Source: Oxyruncus cristatus
Taxonomy: Eukaryota; Chordata; Aves; Passeriformes; Cotingidae
Length of the DNA stretch: 64,000 nt
Assembly (NCBI GenBank): GCA_013399855.1
Contig: VXAY01004091.1
Coordinates: forward strand, 576,867 to 640,866
Reading direction: 5' to 3'
The position numbers and the translations under genes are program-made. A model generated the notes under the pieces. The model saw nothing but the letters and a program-made list of their open reading frames with translations. It had not been told where the DNA came from and searched no databases. The first letter of the stretch is position 1; the number at the start of each line of letters is the position of its first letter. Shown here in pieces: positions 13,640-26,023 of the stretch.

Positions 13640-14733
13640 TGTAGTGGGTTGACCCTGGCCGGATGCCAGGTGCCCACTAAAGCCACTCTCACTCTCCCTC
13701 TGCAAGTGGACAGAGGAGAGAAAAAACAGCTAAGGATTCATGAGCTGAGGTAAGAGCTGGGAGAGGTCACTTACTGATTACCTTCACGGGCAAAACAGAC
13801 TCAGAGTGGGAATAGTACTTAAATTTATTACTAACAGGATAAGAGCCAAGGAGTGAGAAATAAAACCATCTTAAAAACACCTTCCCCCCACCCCTTCCTC
13901 CTTCCATGTTCTCCCTCCTCCCCCCCAGCGGTGCAGGGGGATGGGGAATGGGGGTTATGGTCAGTTGTTGTTTCTGCCTCTGCTCAGGAGAGAAGTCCTT
14001 CCTCTGCTCCTGTGGGGTCCCTCCCACAGGAGACAGTCCTTGATGGACCTTTCCAGCGTGAGTTCAATCCTCGGACAACAGTTCTTCCCAGACTGCTGTC
14101 CCGTGGGTCATTCCTCTATGGGGTGTAGTCCTTCACCAATGAGCTGTACTGGCATTGGTCCCCCCTAGGGGCCACAAGTCCTACCTGGGAAAAATCTGCT
14201 CCAGCGTGGGCTTTCCTCTCCCTGGGCTGCACATGTCCGGCAGGACCCTGCTGCATCTTGGGCCTCCCACTGGGTCACAGCCTCCTTCATGCATCCACCT
14301 GCTCCAGCATGGGCTCCTCCATGGGCTGCAGGGGGATCTCTGCACCCCGATGGTCCTCCATGGGCTGCAGGGCCACAGCTGCTCCACCATGGTCTGCACC
14401 ACGGGCTGCAGGGCCACAGCTCCGGCACCTGGAGCACCTCCTGCCCCTCCTTCTGTACTGACCTTGGTGTCTACCATGTTTCCATGTTCTCACTCCACTC
14501 TTCCCTGGCTGGAATTCTTTCTGCACCAGAACCTTCTCTTCTTAAACATGTTATCACAGAGATGTTACTATCACTCCTGACTGGCTCAGCCTTGGCCAGC
14601 AGCAGGAAGTCTGTCCTGGAGCCGGCTGGCATTGGCTCCAAGGGACAGGGGAAGCTTCTAGCAGTTTCTAACAGAAGCCACCCCTGTAGCCCCCCACCCC
14701 ACTACCCAAAACCAGCCACAGAAACCCACTACA
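13640..14733 (-). mobile_element. Solo LTR, ERVL-like avian endogenous retrovirus
   Basis: A 1094-bp element is bounded by inverted termini TGTAGTGGGTT (13640-13650) and AACCCACTACA (14723-14733), with the retroviral TG…CA ends. On the minus strand it ends with a GGCCAGGGTCAACCCACTACA-like terminus that I associate with avian ERVL LTRs. AATAAA (plus TTTATT, 13824-13829) lies about 185 bp before that end and is a plausible LTR poly(A) signal, so minus orientation is preferred. No gag/pol sequence flanks it, so it is a solo LTR. I could not find a matching target-site duplication (left flank ACATT, right flank TGAGA). It lies about 6.3 kb upstream of TTC39C, in the same orientation. Confidence 0.75.
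14300..14425. repeat. Tandem repeats inside the solo LTR
   Basis: Three imperfect units share the core CATGGGCTGCAGGG or CACGGGCTGCAGGG, at about 14321, 14358 and 14400, with a period near 40 bp. Each is followed by CCACAGCT or a diverged form of it. This is a small GC-rich minisatellite inside the LTR and explains the overlapping open frames seen on both strands there. Confidence 0.7.
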
Positions 14734-17700
14734 TGAGATCTTTATTAGGGCTCTATTAGTCTTTCAATTTTTACAACAAATAGCAACCTATTCACTTTGC
14801 CCTTTCACAACCATACCCCATAATTTTGTGCATTAACATATGCTACATCAAGTCACTCACGACTGCCTCAAACGAAAGCCTCTTGACTTTCTGCCACTGG
14901 AATAGGCCACGCAGGGTAAGTTCATTTGAGCAGCTCTATCAGCAGTGTACATGCCTAGAAAGACACTGAACTTCTTCCCTTGCACATACACCTACTTATC
15001 TACTGATGTCTTTGTCCCCAGTTATTTCAGTTCCTTATGTTTTGGGAGTTTAATCATGTCTTTCTGGAACATAGTGCTCTGTTCTTTACAAAACTCTTCT
15101 CTGAGGCTTGCACACATAGACATGGCAACTGGCTTTTAAAAGAAGCAGTGTGATCTGCAGCATATATCACAAGTCGGAAAAAAGGCCTAAAAAACATATT
15201 GAGAGACAGATGCTACCTCAGATATCAAAGTTTTTATTTCTGGATACTAGCTTTTCATCTGTGAAACATGTGCTTTGGTCTGACAACTCTGATGCTCACT
15301 CAAGAAAATAACTAGTTGTACCATTTAATTTAGAAAACCATTTAATTTGTGAGAAAAGTCATCATGTTTATTTGCATAAAACTAGAGTGAAGGGTTCATT
15401 TTCTATTAAAGGTGTATTTGGGCAGGATGTGTATTTATATACACTGTTACAGCATTATCTGGGGGCAACAGCTAAATAGAGCCATGTGCTTAAATAATCT
15501 TCATTTTAGTATATGCTTTAATTATTTGTTTTATAGTCATAATTTATATGAATGGGCTGTCAGTTGATATGAATAGAAGATTCTCTACATTTTGACGTGT
15601 AAAACTGTAAAGCAGACATAAAAAGGATACTTTTGTCATTTGGTGAGATTATATTCTGTAGCCAATATTGAATTTAAAGAGAATTTAAGAAACTGGAAGC
15701 TGATGCTTGACCAACTGCATTTTGAGTTGACAGTCCCATAATTAGGCAAAAACAGGAATGTATGTGTTTATCTCTTGGTACTTAATGAAATAATCAGCAT
15801 GCAGTTGAGTCTGTTCTCTAAAATAAGAAGTGATTTCTCCTTTTTGCTTATCATTAGGTTTTCCATTCTTCCACTTACTCCTGGAAACTTGGGCCATTTA
15901 TTTGGAATATGTGCTCTGTAGGAATTGGTTTATGAAATGTTCCTGTTTGGGCATTTGTTAATCAAGGTATGTGAATTAGGAAACACTGTTCAGAATTTCA
16001 GATTCCTCGAAGGACTACCAGTTCCCACTATGGGAAGTGGCAGCTTTGCAAGCAAAACACTGCATTGCAGATAAAGGGAGATTTGGATTCTGAAAACACT
16101 CTTGCCCTTAAACAGCACAATGCCTTTTAAAACCATGTATTGGGTGACTTACTCTGCACTGATTCACAATTAACTGTTCTACCAACACGTTTTGTGAGGG
16201 TGAGAGCTACGTATCAGGCAAGCATCTTAAACTGACTTGTTTAATTTTTATGCATGGCAATAACCAGGAGAACACAGTGAGAAAACCTGGGCTTTTACTG
16301 CAGGCCATTTCTTCAGAGTTCATCTTCCAGGCATATCATAAGGAGAAATCACCTTTCATTTTCTCACTGCACTTTCCCATTTTTCATTTCATTAGCATTT
16401 TTTCTCAAATGTTTTTTTTTCCTACTGCAAGTCATCCAGCAGGCATTCTTCTCTTTTTCTTTTCATTCCTTTCATTTTAGTAGCTCTTGCACTTACCTAT
16501 TTTTAGAGGGGTTGTAAGTACACAAGCACACATAAATACACCTTCTATCTCACATGTCTTTATTTTATATGCCTTTCACATGGGGTTCAGCCTACGTTTT
16601 CTTCTTAGGTTCTCAAGCTTCAAATCGTACAAAGCACAGAAAAAAGTAGTTCATCCCATGGAGATGCCAGAAGCTAACCACGCTGTGTTTGGATATCTCA
16701 TTACTGAAAAGGATGAGTGACAAAAGCATTTATAATGACAGATTTTCCCTGTAATTGGAAGCTAGAGATAATTTCCTGTGGCTTGTTCCTCTCTTCACTG
16801 AGGCCTACTGACAATACCACACAATGGTATTTCTATAGCTAGGTTGTAAGGTGGTCTAATTATTCCTGAGGACTAAAGTATAATCAAGTGCTGCATCCAT
16901 CTTCAGGGAATTACTTCACTAAGCTTCTTGCTTGGAGCCCAGAGCTGGCTTGACTGCTGCCATGTCCTCTCAAGGCATATGTTTAAGATGGTGTGTGGGT
17001 GTGTTTTTGTCTGGGGGTAACTAACCCTTCTCCACTGATTACAGAAGAATAGCCTAGAGTAGACCAATTTTTGTAGAACTGAAGTTGTGAGATGTGTAAC
17101 CACGCTACTCCACAAGTGACACAGGTCTGACTGAAGTCATGTAGGTGTTACATCAAAAGTACCAGTGCTACTGGCCAGTTTGGTATGCACACAAGTCTGT
17201 CTAGTCATTCCATTTCTTAAAATCAAGTAGATCCACGCATTGTCTAACTTTCTTTGGGTCCCAAAAGAAAAGTAATGAATTAGCCTACCCTAACAGTGAA
17301 AGCCTTAACATTTTTGTCTGGATTTGGTGATGGAATGTGCTCCTATAAGCACAGCTATGCCTGAAATGCAGATGCATGTGACAGTGTTACAGTGCTTGTT
17401 GGTGCCAGCCAGGGTTGGTTTGTGCATTGCTGTTACAGGGTATTTACAAAAAACCTACATTGGTATTGCCCACTGAAACACAGAAGACTTCACTTTACCT
17501 ACATAAAAGCAAACTTTAGTTTTCCAACAGGTCTCTGGACCTTAATAAGGTTCTGAAAACTGCAATTCTGTTTTCAAATGACTACTTGATGCAAACACTT
17601 TCTGCAATTTTCTGATTCGTTATAACTGGGGATGCCTACATACTAATAACACACACAAGTAAATCCAATGGAAACATTGCAAATTTTACCCAAGACATGC

Positions 17701-20700
17701 ACAGAAATTCCCCATCAGAGGTTATTATGTAGACTCTTACCTCAACAAAAGCCTTGATCAGGCATCTGGGTTGTACAGTGAGCAAACGCAAAGAGCCACA
17801 TGGAATAATCACTGTTGTCCAGATTGTGAAGCCATTGCATTGAATCTAATCCCTGCTTGAGGCACAGTGATTCCTTTGATCACACTCCAGCCCCTTCTTC
17901 ACGTTGAGCTGCCCCAGCTGAAGCCCGCCCTATTACACTCCATTTTAGCATAAAGATAAATTAAAAGATATGATGCCAGAGGCTCAAATTTAGGAATATG
18001 CAACATAGTCTTCGGTTTTCACCAAACTAGAAATTTGTTCTGCTTTGTAAATGACTCTAAACAGTGTGTCTTAGTTGCAGATCTGAGCAGCTTCTCTTTT
18101 ACCTGTCTAGAAAATTTGACTCTGTCAAAGGAGAAATGAGGACACCTGTTCTAGGTGACAAAGTGCTACCTATGGCTTCATTGCCAGGAGAACAACTGAA
18201 AAGAAAGGCACAGGGTATATGCATTTACTTGATGTGGTAAGATTTTATAATATGCCCTTCATGTGCCTGCGGTGGAAACTGTAGGGCAAACGTAAAGTTC
18301 TTCATAGCTGCAGGGAGCAGAGAAGGCAGTATTTGCCTTGGGCAACTGCAGAGAGGCAAGGGTCAGCCACAGAGAATATCAGGAGTCAGAAGAGACTCTC
18401 CAGAGCTCAGTTTCTGCAAATCTGAGAGGAGGAATTAGGAACGAAATCTGCTTATAGCCCCAGCTATGCTGCGATGCAGGCACGGATGTTTTGACTTGGG
18501 TCACTGCGTCATATCTTATGCAGAAAGCAGTTTCTACTAGAAATTGATAGATCAGACGAACTTCATTCTATTCAAAGTTTGAAGGGTTTAAGCTCAGATG
18601 CACAAATGTCTTCACAAATAAAAGGGAGGCCAGTGCTCAGTGTCTCTCAGAGACACACACGTGAGAGGGCCCTCTGAGGGCAACAGAAGAATAGGCAGAA
18701 AGGGGTGTGCAAAGCTATCTTATGACTAATTGCTTTTTGCAGCTGCAGATAGACACGTGCTTAATTATCTGCTATGTGCATGCAAATTTGGTTGCTGTCA
18801 CTAGAGTCCAGATGTTCCCTTCCATTATACTAAGTACAACAAAGGAAAGGAAGAGGGTCAGAGAACAAAATAAAAGGGGCCAGGAGTGGCAACTTCGTGC
18901 TGTTTTCCTTCCTGTCCTATGCTCGGCCCGGCTGACCATTTTTCTGAACTCCCCAGCAGAGACAGACTTGTGAGCTCACAGACTGAGCATCTGGTCAGAA
19001 AAGAGATGAAGCCTGAGAAAAACCGTTCCCCTCAGCTGCCCTGCCAGTGCAGCACCAGGGAAGGGGTGCAGGCAGGAGCCCAGCCCTGCAGCCCTCTCTC
19101 AGGCAGCAAAGAGGTTGGGGCACCTGGGATGCCATGCAGGCACACAGGAGCAGACCAGGAATGTACTGCACTCCTTGCTGCAACCACGCACCCTAAAATT
19201 GTTCAGTCAACCTAATAATCATCACAACTTCTAACAACTTCTCTGCTGTAGACATTTCTCTTGGCAGGGGCAAGCCCTTTCTGAGCAGTCCCAAGGCTTA
19301 ATTTTCCCTACATACCTTTTCTTCTCCAACTATAAGGCCTTTTTCTTTCTATCCACCCTCTAGGCTAGCATCTGATTTTTAGGCATTTTTTTGTACTCAT
19401 TAAAATAAAAAGGTACAGCATTTTTCATAGACAGTGAACTGTAACTCTTTTCTTTGATTCTTCATTTTAACTCTTTGCATCAAAGTCTTTTTCCTAAGAT
19501 CTATGCATCTTGTCCCCAACATTTAAAAACAATGAGCTACACAAACACAACTAGATCCTTTTCTCCTATCTGCCCAAATCCAGGAACAATAGAGCAACGT
19601 TGTTTTCTATGGATCAGGCGCCTGGTCTTTATTTTATTTGATGGCATTCAGTGTCCCTTTGGAAGATTTATTGTCTTTATTCTATTTTAATTCAATAACA
19701 GTGACAATCATTAGTGGCATTGTGGTGTCTGTTTTGAATTAAATGTGTGGTTAGTATGTACGTCATGTTGATTCGTTTTATCTTTTGTGATTAATGCAAT
19801 ATACATAGTTTCCATGATTGCATGTCCTCTTAAATGGCTCGGCTTTGGGAACATTACCTTCTTTTAACCTGCCAGTATCAAGTTACAAGAATCTTAGCAA
19901 GTTACAAAACTCTCACTAAATACAACAATCAGTCCAAAATTTGGTCCTACTCTTCTGCATGAAAGGATAATGAACTTGCCAGAAGAGTCTTCTTTTCTTT
20001 CAGCCTGGTAAAGGCATAGCGGGATGACTGCAGTTACTTCTGATTTTGAGCAGCATAGTAAAGAGCTGAGCCTAGGTGGGGTCTTTGGTATCCAAGTTGG
20101 ATGGCTCTGGGCTGGTGTTTTGAGACTTCCCCCCAGCACTGCCATCCCCTGGACACTCATCAGAGAGCAGAGTTTATCTGCACGGTCTCCTTGCTTCTAC
20201 CCCTATTGCTGATGCAAATACTCTTTGTGTGAAGCTTCCATTTATGTATATTTGCATTAAAAGGGTTATTTTAGGTTTTCTGGAGACTGTCTTGCCCTTT
20301 ATTGCATAACAAACAGATTTACTCTGCAGTTACAATTCTCTATAAACCTTGGCAATATTTTAGATTACATCTTTTATAAACTGTAATCTTATCTGCATGT
20401 CTTAATAAGGTGTATGAATCAAAGTCCTGTGAACTGGAACTTTGTGATTTTTACACTAAGCCACTGAACTTCGGATCCTGCCTACGTGTTTTCCTGGAGA
20501 ACTGCTCAGAGCACTTTTAGCTTCTTTATGACTTAGGTTACTGTCACCGGGGGTATGTTACCACCTTTGATTTAACTGAGTTCAGGAAAGGGAAAGTTAG
20601 ATCTTTATTACTGATCTGACACCTTGCTCTCAGGTAAATTTTACTAGTTGAAACCCTTGATTTTGCCAGAGGATTCAGTGCCTGGGTGTATTACTAGCTC

Positions 20701-23700
20701 TCCAGGTTTGTAGCGTCAGGCAGTTATTCTGACAGAAACTAAACAGAAGGATCTAGAATTAAGATTTATGGCAGGTGCTTTCATCTAACCATATAAGTCC
20801 TTTATTAAGTAATAAATCATGCTGATAGATTTTGGCTTATTATGTTTTTAACACATGGTTAATTAAAACTGTGTCTGCAAGAGCTGGCTGCACAGAGAAT
20901 CATTTATTTCACCATACTTCACCATGTTTTTCTTTATTTTGTCTTCAGGCTCCAAAGAGGAGATCTGAACAGTTCTTTCTGGATTGAAATTCTAACCATC
21001 TCCATCCATATTAATCTATAAATTACTGGCATACCTATGAATTTAATTATTCATTCTTACCAGTGCATAGTCCTCCTGTGACAGGAATCTTAGACACAGG
21101 CTCCCACACAATGGAGAAATCTGTTGTTGTTCCCAGTTTAAATATAACTGAACAGAGACAAAAGATCATGATGCCAACTATCTCTCTTTTTGTTCTGTGG
21201 GAAAATGCAGCAGTGCTCGATCTTTCTCAACGAGCAAGTGACACCTTAACAAAGAAACTGTTTCTCATGGAACATTTCACATATGCTTCACATTTGGAAC
21301 AACCAATAGGGAACACAGCAACTGGCTGAGGTGCAAAGTAACGGTAGAAGTATATTCGAAAAAGATCTGATGCTATCAGCTGCAAAACAGGAGACATGGT
21401 ACAATATGAACAACAGGTCATAATTTGCTTTCACTGCTATAGAGGATCCCCAAAATCTGACAGACAGAACATAAAGACTCATTGGTATTTTTGCTTGTAA
21501 TTCTTTATTCTTTATATTTGGAGGATGCTTCACTGCAGCTCAGGCAATGACCAGCCCCTTGAAATTTTAAGATGTCTGGGCAAGCTGCACAAAGGATGTT
21601 TATGTTTCTGCCTTGCAGTCTTAATGCCTCCAGTGAAGCTATAATATTGGTTTATGGCATCATCCCCTTTAACATAAAATAGTTCCTTTTTGCCAGGGTT
21701 ATCAATTTAATGTATTTTTAGAAAATGCAGACAGATGTACAGAAGGCTGGACCATTGTGCCCTGAATTTCCTTACATCATTAGAGAAAGATGCAGGAGGT
21801 TTTTTTTTTTTTTTAAATGAGGAAACCACAAAGAGAATGTTAAGAGGCAAAAAGCATGACAAGAGTTCATGACAGAGCCAAATGCATTTATAGTGTTTTC
21901 ACCAAGGCTGCATTTTCTGGGATATTTTATAAGAGGCAGAAAGGAAGAAGAGGAAAGAAAATACCCCAAATAATCCACAGAGGACTCATGAAGAGGCAAA
22001 GAGGAGGGAGAGCTAAAATGAAATGGTTCACAGGTGACTCCAAAGAAGTGGTTACAAAACCAGAGAAAGTTAACTCACCCAATTTATGTTGCTGCTGACA
22101 GAGTGAAAGGTCAGTGGCTCTGAGTTTTACATGAAAGCTTCGCAGTAACAAAAGCACAGACCCTCAGGTCAGATACACAAAGACTGTTAAAGTTTTAATT
22201 GTTATTAGAAACTTAAGTTACAGTACCATTTATTAGCAGTGGAAAGGAAATATGTTTTCTTTTTGTATATATATGCGCTTTTTCCCCCAGTGAATGTGTA
22301 TTTCCCTCTACAGTGCCATGTGATCTATTTCATTTTATTTGCCATCAGTTCTCAGTGTTAGGCTGTCTTTCAGCTCTCATTAATCTGTCTGTGTTTTGTA
22401 GTTATAATAAATGGAAACTCACAGACCTTGGTGTCATCCACCTCAGATAAAATGATCCTATTAAATCTAATCCAAATTAACTGGATGAGAACCCTTTGCC
22501 CTTGATACTTATACGGACAAGAGAGAGATTTGACTCTAACAATACCAATGTGGTTTAGCCTAGAGAGGAAATTTGCTGTCCTTCTGTAATTGATTTAGGA
22601 TTCAGATGAGCTCTTAAACACACTGTTAAAGAATGTAGGATTTTTAGCCATGCACCCTCAGTGTACAATATTTGACCTTCTTCCATTAACTTTTTCAAAA
22701 CCTTCATGAGTTACAAACCAGATAGCAAGAATTTGCCAACAGACACTAAGATTTCCTTGGTTATTACTTCTAATTTTAAGGTGAATGAAGCAAAATGCAA
22801 GCTGTATTACCTCTGCACCCTTGAACACAAGCAATGAGTAATAGTGTAAGCTCAGGAAGGATGACTGGAACCACATTTTTTTTACCATTGAAAATATTAA
22901 TTACAGGCTTGAATAACAAATAGCATAATGACTATAGAATAAAATGTCACAGGGAAAGCCTCTCCTGTGGGAGTATTTTATTCTAACATGGGAATTGATA
23001 GATTTGGGGGTCCACCCGAAATGCTATAACCAAAGGAGACAAATAATTCATGCAAGTTATTGTCAAATAGCAACACTGATGATGAAAGCCTTGGAACTAC
23101 TACTTCTAACAATTAAAAAACCCCATGACAGTGTTTACCTAAGACTAACATTGCTATTCATTCTTATAATATTATTCTCATCATACTTTATTTTAATATA
23201 AGATTTAGTCACTCTGGTCTGCTATAAAATGTATTGGGAGAATCATTTTTTTTGCCTTTAACACGGATTTTTTCTGGTGAACCTAAGAGGAGAAATCTTT
23301 AAAATTGAAATTATGTTTACCATTCATGACTGAAATACCTGAAAATTCAGGCTCTTGTTTACCAGAAGTTGTTTCCCACGTGAAAAAAAAAAATCAGAAT
23401 AATCTAAGCACAGAACAGAAAACACAGGAAATACAATTCACTGTCCACATGGATTTCCTGAGTAATAAAAAGTCTTCATCAACTGAAACAGGAGAACTTC
23501 TTTCCTCATGTAAAGATCATCCACTGGCTCTTCAGGATCAAAAAGGTTTTTACTAAGTGTTCATCAGCCTTATATAGGTTTTTATCTATGTTAAAGTACA
23601 AAACCTGAAACTCTAGTTGGCTTTTATTGGTTATCCCAACAATGTGTGACAGCAATACAATGTGTGGAAGCAATACAACTGAAAAAAACATGGGGGGAAA

Positions 23701-25294
23701 AAACTACCACAAAGAACTTTAAAACCAAAGAGACTTTCTTAATTCTTTCTTATGCATTAGTATTGTATTGGAATTAATACTTACTGATCATTATATCTTA
23801 CATTTACTCAAGTCTTTATACATTTTTTATTTCTTCTTGTCAGCATTAAAACCACTTCTGATAAAATAAAATCAGATGGAAGGGAATCGAAATCCAGGAC
23901 TGGCTCCAGATTGTGATGCAAAAATCTTTGCCATGACTGCTTTTTGTGAGGGGGGAAGGGAAGGAGGAAAGGCTTTTTTTGTGATTAGAGAAAATCTGCT
24001 TCAGAGAGCAGAGAGCAGCCTGCAGAGAGCAGTCTGATGGGCATGAGATATGGAATGTTACTAGAGAATTGCATGATAAAATTTAACTGTTCTTCCTTTC
24101 TCCTTGTGGAAACTTTTAATGTCAACTGAGGCCAGTAAATCAATTGGGTATTTCCACAGTTTCGGTCACATGATTTTTTCAGAATCTATTTCAAAGACAG
24201 GGAGCTTTCCAAGTAGAGAGGATTCAGTCATTACTATCGAAAAAGGTGATTTCCGAGCCCCATCACCTCTAGGCCAATGGCTGTTTCTGTCCCATGCGGC
24301 AGGTTGCCGTACAGGAGATTATGGTTCTGCAGAGCATCTCCAGAGAGAAGGCTCTGCCATTACATGCCAGTCCTCTGCTCCCTCAGAGGCCTCAACTCCG
24401 GCATGTTTTCACAACATCCCATTCCCTGCAAAACTAGCTTTTCAGCTCAGAAACCTCTGCATGGAGAGACATTCGCCTGTAGAGTTGCCATAAGAGAAAG
24501 CAACCCAAGATTTGGTGTGAACAGGTTTCTGACACTTTTGCTGCCCTGAGAAGCTGCAAAGGACCCGCAAAGCTGCAAAAATTTGAAAAGGGATTAATGA
24601 CCAAAGCCATATGGCTGTGTATCTGGCATCTTCTGTTAATCCAGTTTGCACCTCATTTCAAACACGCTAAGGGCACACTGCTGCATGTTGAGCAAGAAGG
24701 CAGTTGAAAGAAGGAGCATTAGGTGGGAAGGAGGATTTGTTTGCATGTCTGTCTACATCGAGGACCAGCCTTAGAAAAGGTTTTAATTTTTAAAAAAAGG
24801 ATTGGCAACAGGGCATTGGGGAAAAGAATATTAACTATCAAAATGCTGATTCTGAATGACAGTGGAAGAAGCCACATCAAGTCTATTCAGTCCAGCCCCC
24901 TACTCAGGAGAATAAAGCAAATTGGGTTCCCTGCCCTTCACCGTGGGTCACAATCAGGTACAAAGTAAAGATCCGAACGTCAAAGAAAACAGTTTTGCTG
25001 GTTTAGTCGTGTAATTCATGCTACATAAGATGAAGCTGCAATTCTTGAATAACTTGTCTTCATTTGATTAGGGGAAAAAAAGTGCCTATGGAGGAGACTT
25101 TCTGGCTCTGAAGATTGCAAAAAAATGACTGAGATTTTTAGATAATCAAATTGAAATAAGCAGAGATGAGGGATACCTGCTTATTCAGGCAAAACAGCTT
25201 CTTACAGCAACTCAAATATTTGGATAAAGCCAGCAGGATTTAGCAGACTGTAAAAAGCAACAAAAAACCCACCAGGCTGAAAAAAACAAACAAG
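14734..25294. other. Intergenic DNA between solo LTR and LAMA3 3' end
   Basis: About 10.6 kb of AT-rich DNA with no gene that I can support. The longest open frames (18886-19215, 109 codons; 24104-24493, 129 codons) have no recognisable domain, no splice context and no codon pattern that sets them apart. No CR1 or LTR is evident. Two octamer sites near 20.2 kb and an AT-rich homeodomain-motif cluster near 15.36-15.62 kb are possible regulatory sequence. Confidence 0.55.
20212..20257. promoter_or_regulatory. Inverted pair of POU octamer sites
   Basis: A perfect octamer ATGCAAAT (20212-20219) and its reverse complement ATTTGCAT (20250-20257) lie 30 bp apart, about 5 kb past the LAMA3 3' end. 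POU-domain factors bind this word. Function here is inferred only from two perfect sites close together. Confidence 0.25.
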
Positions 25295-25299
25295 AAACT

Positions 25300-25877
25300 G
25301 GATCGTTTTAGGAACATTCTGCATTTATTTGGCCCCAGAATTCCTAACATTGTAACAAACTTCCAGAGTTTCACTCCTTAAAGTGCTTCAAACTCCATTT
25401 ATATTATTATTATTACTTTTAACATTAATGTACATTTCTGTATAAACAACATTCCAAAGAGATTCATATTTTTATAAAATTCTTTATATTAATGGATCAA
25501 ATTTGCTCTCAAGGTGACCAGCATTAAGGCAAATTTCCAAAATTAAGGCACTGGAGTTGCTCAAGTTTAAGCTGTTTTGGATGAGAGCAGAATTTGGCCC
25601 AGTAGGGTATATACAATTATGTTTTCTGCATATATTTCAAAAGGTACAACAGATTACCTTGGAAATCAATAACATTTAAAAGGGAGTTTATCAAAGCAAA
25701 TACTTTTCATTTGCTTTGGCACAATCCACAGTCCAGAGGATGCATTTGCTCACTGGCTGTTCAGAATAACCAGCCTGATGACTGGTGGTGTTCAGCAGAA
25801 GGGGGATTCACACCACCAGACACCATTCCCATTTCATCAGACACCACCTGATGTGTGTACAACAGCTGTAACAGCAG
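25300..25877 (-). other. LAMA3: LAMA3 3' untranslated region
   Basis: Sequence from the TAA stop to the inferred cleavage site, with no intron evident. It is AT-rich beyond about 25700. Just past the stop it contains a small perfect stem (CATCAG/CTGATG, loop of 7, 25835-25853) and a direct echo of the word GGTGTCTG. The downstream limit is approximate. Confidence 0.65.
25324..25329 (-). terminator. LAMA3: LAMA3 polyadenylation signal
   Basis: The plus strand reads TTTATT, which is AATAAA on the LAMA3 strand. It is the only canonical signal between the stop codon and 25.3 kb. Beyond it on the minus strand is a GT-rich stretch (CTTGTTTGTTTTTTT, then GGTGGGTTTTTTGTTG, about 25258-25295), as expected for a downstream element. 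Cleavage near 25300-25315 would give a 3' UTR of roughly 570 nt. Confidence 0.75.
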
Positions 25878-26023
25878 TTACTTTGCTGGGCACCCATGCA
25901 AATTCACTACACCATGAATCTCTGAAATTCTCCTGGTGGAGACATGTTTGTCATTGATGTTAATACTCCGAAGGCAGCCAAAAAATGGGTCTTTCACTGA
26001 AAGCCATGGGGTGTCCAAATTTG
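25878..26023 (-). CDS. LAMA3: LAMA3 last coding exon (LG5 end)
   Basis: Encodes residues 1617-1664 and the TAA stop (25878-25880). The FFGCLR motif and the terminal HGCPAK supply the disulfide-forming cysteine pair that closes an LG module. The acceptor is TTGTAG|CA. The phase joins the previous exon to give KIP-A-NLDTPW. Confidence 0.95.

Noticed and set aside
13853..14759. Six overlapping open frames of 67-156 codons on both strands
   Set aside because: They are produced by the GC-rich tandem repeats of the solo LTR and show no protein domain.
18886..19215. 109-codon plus-strand frame in the intergenic region
   Set aside because: Low-complexity and proline/serine-rich, overlapped by other frames, with no homology that I recognise.
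24104..24493. 129-codon plus-strand frame near the LAMA3 3' end
   Set aside because: No recognisable domain, no promoter or splice context, and an equally long overlapping frame alongside. Treated as chance.
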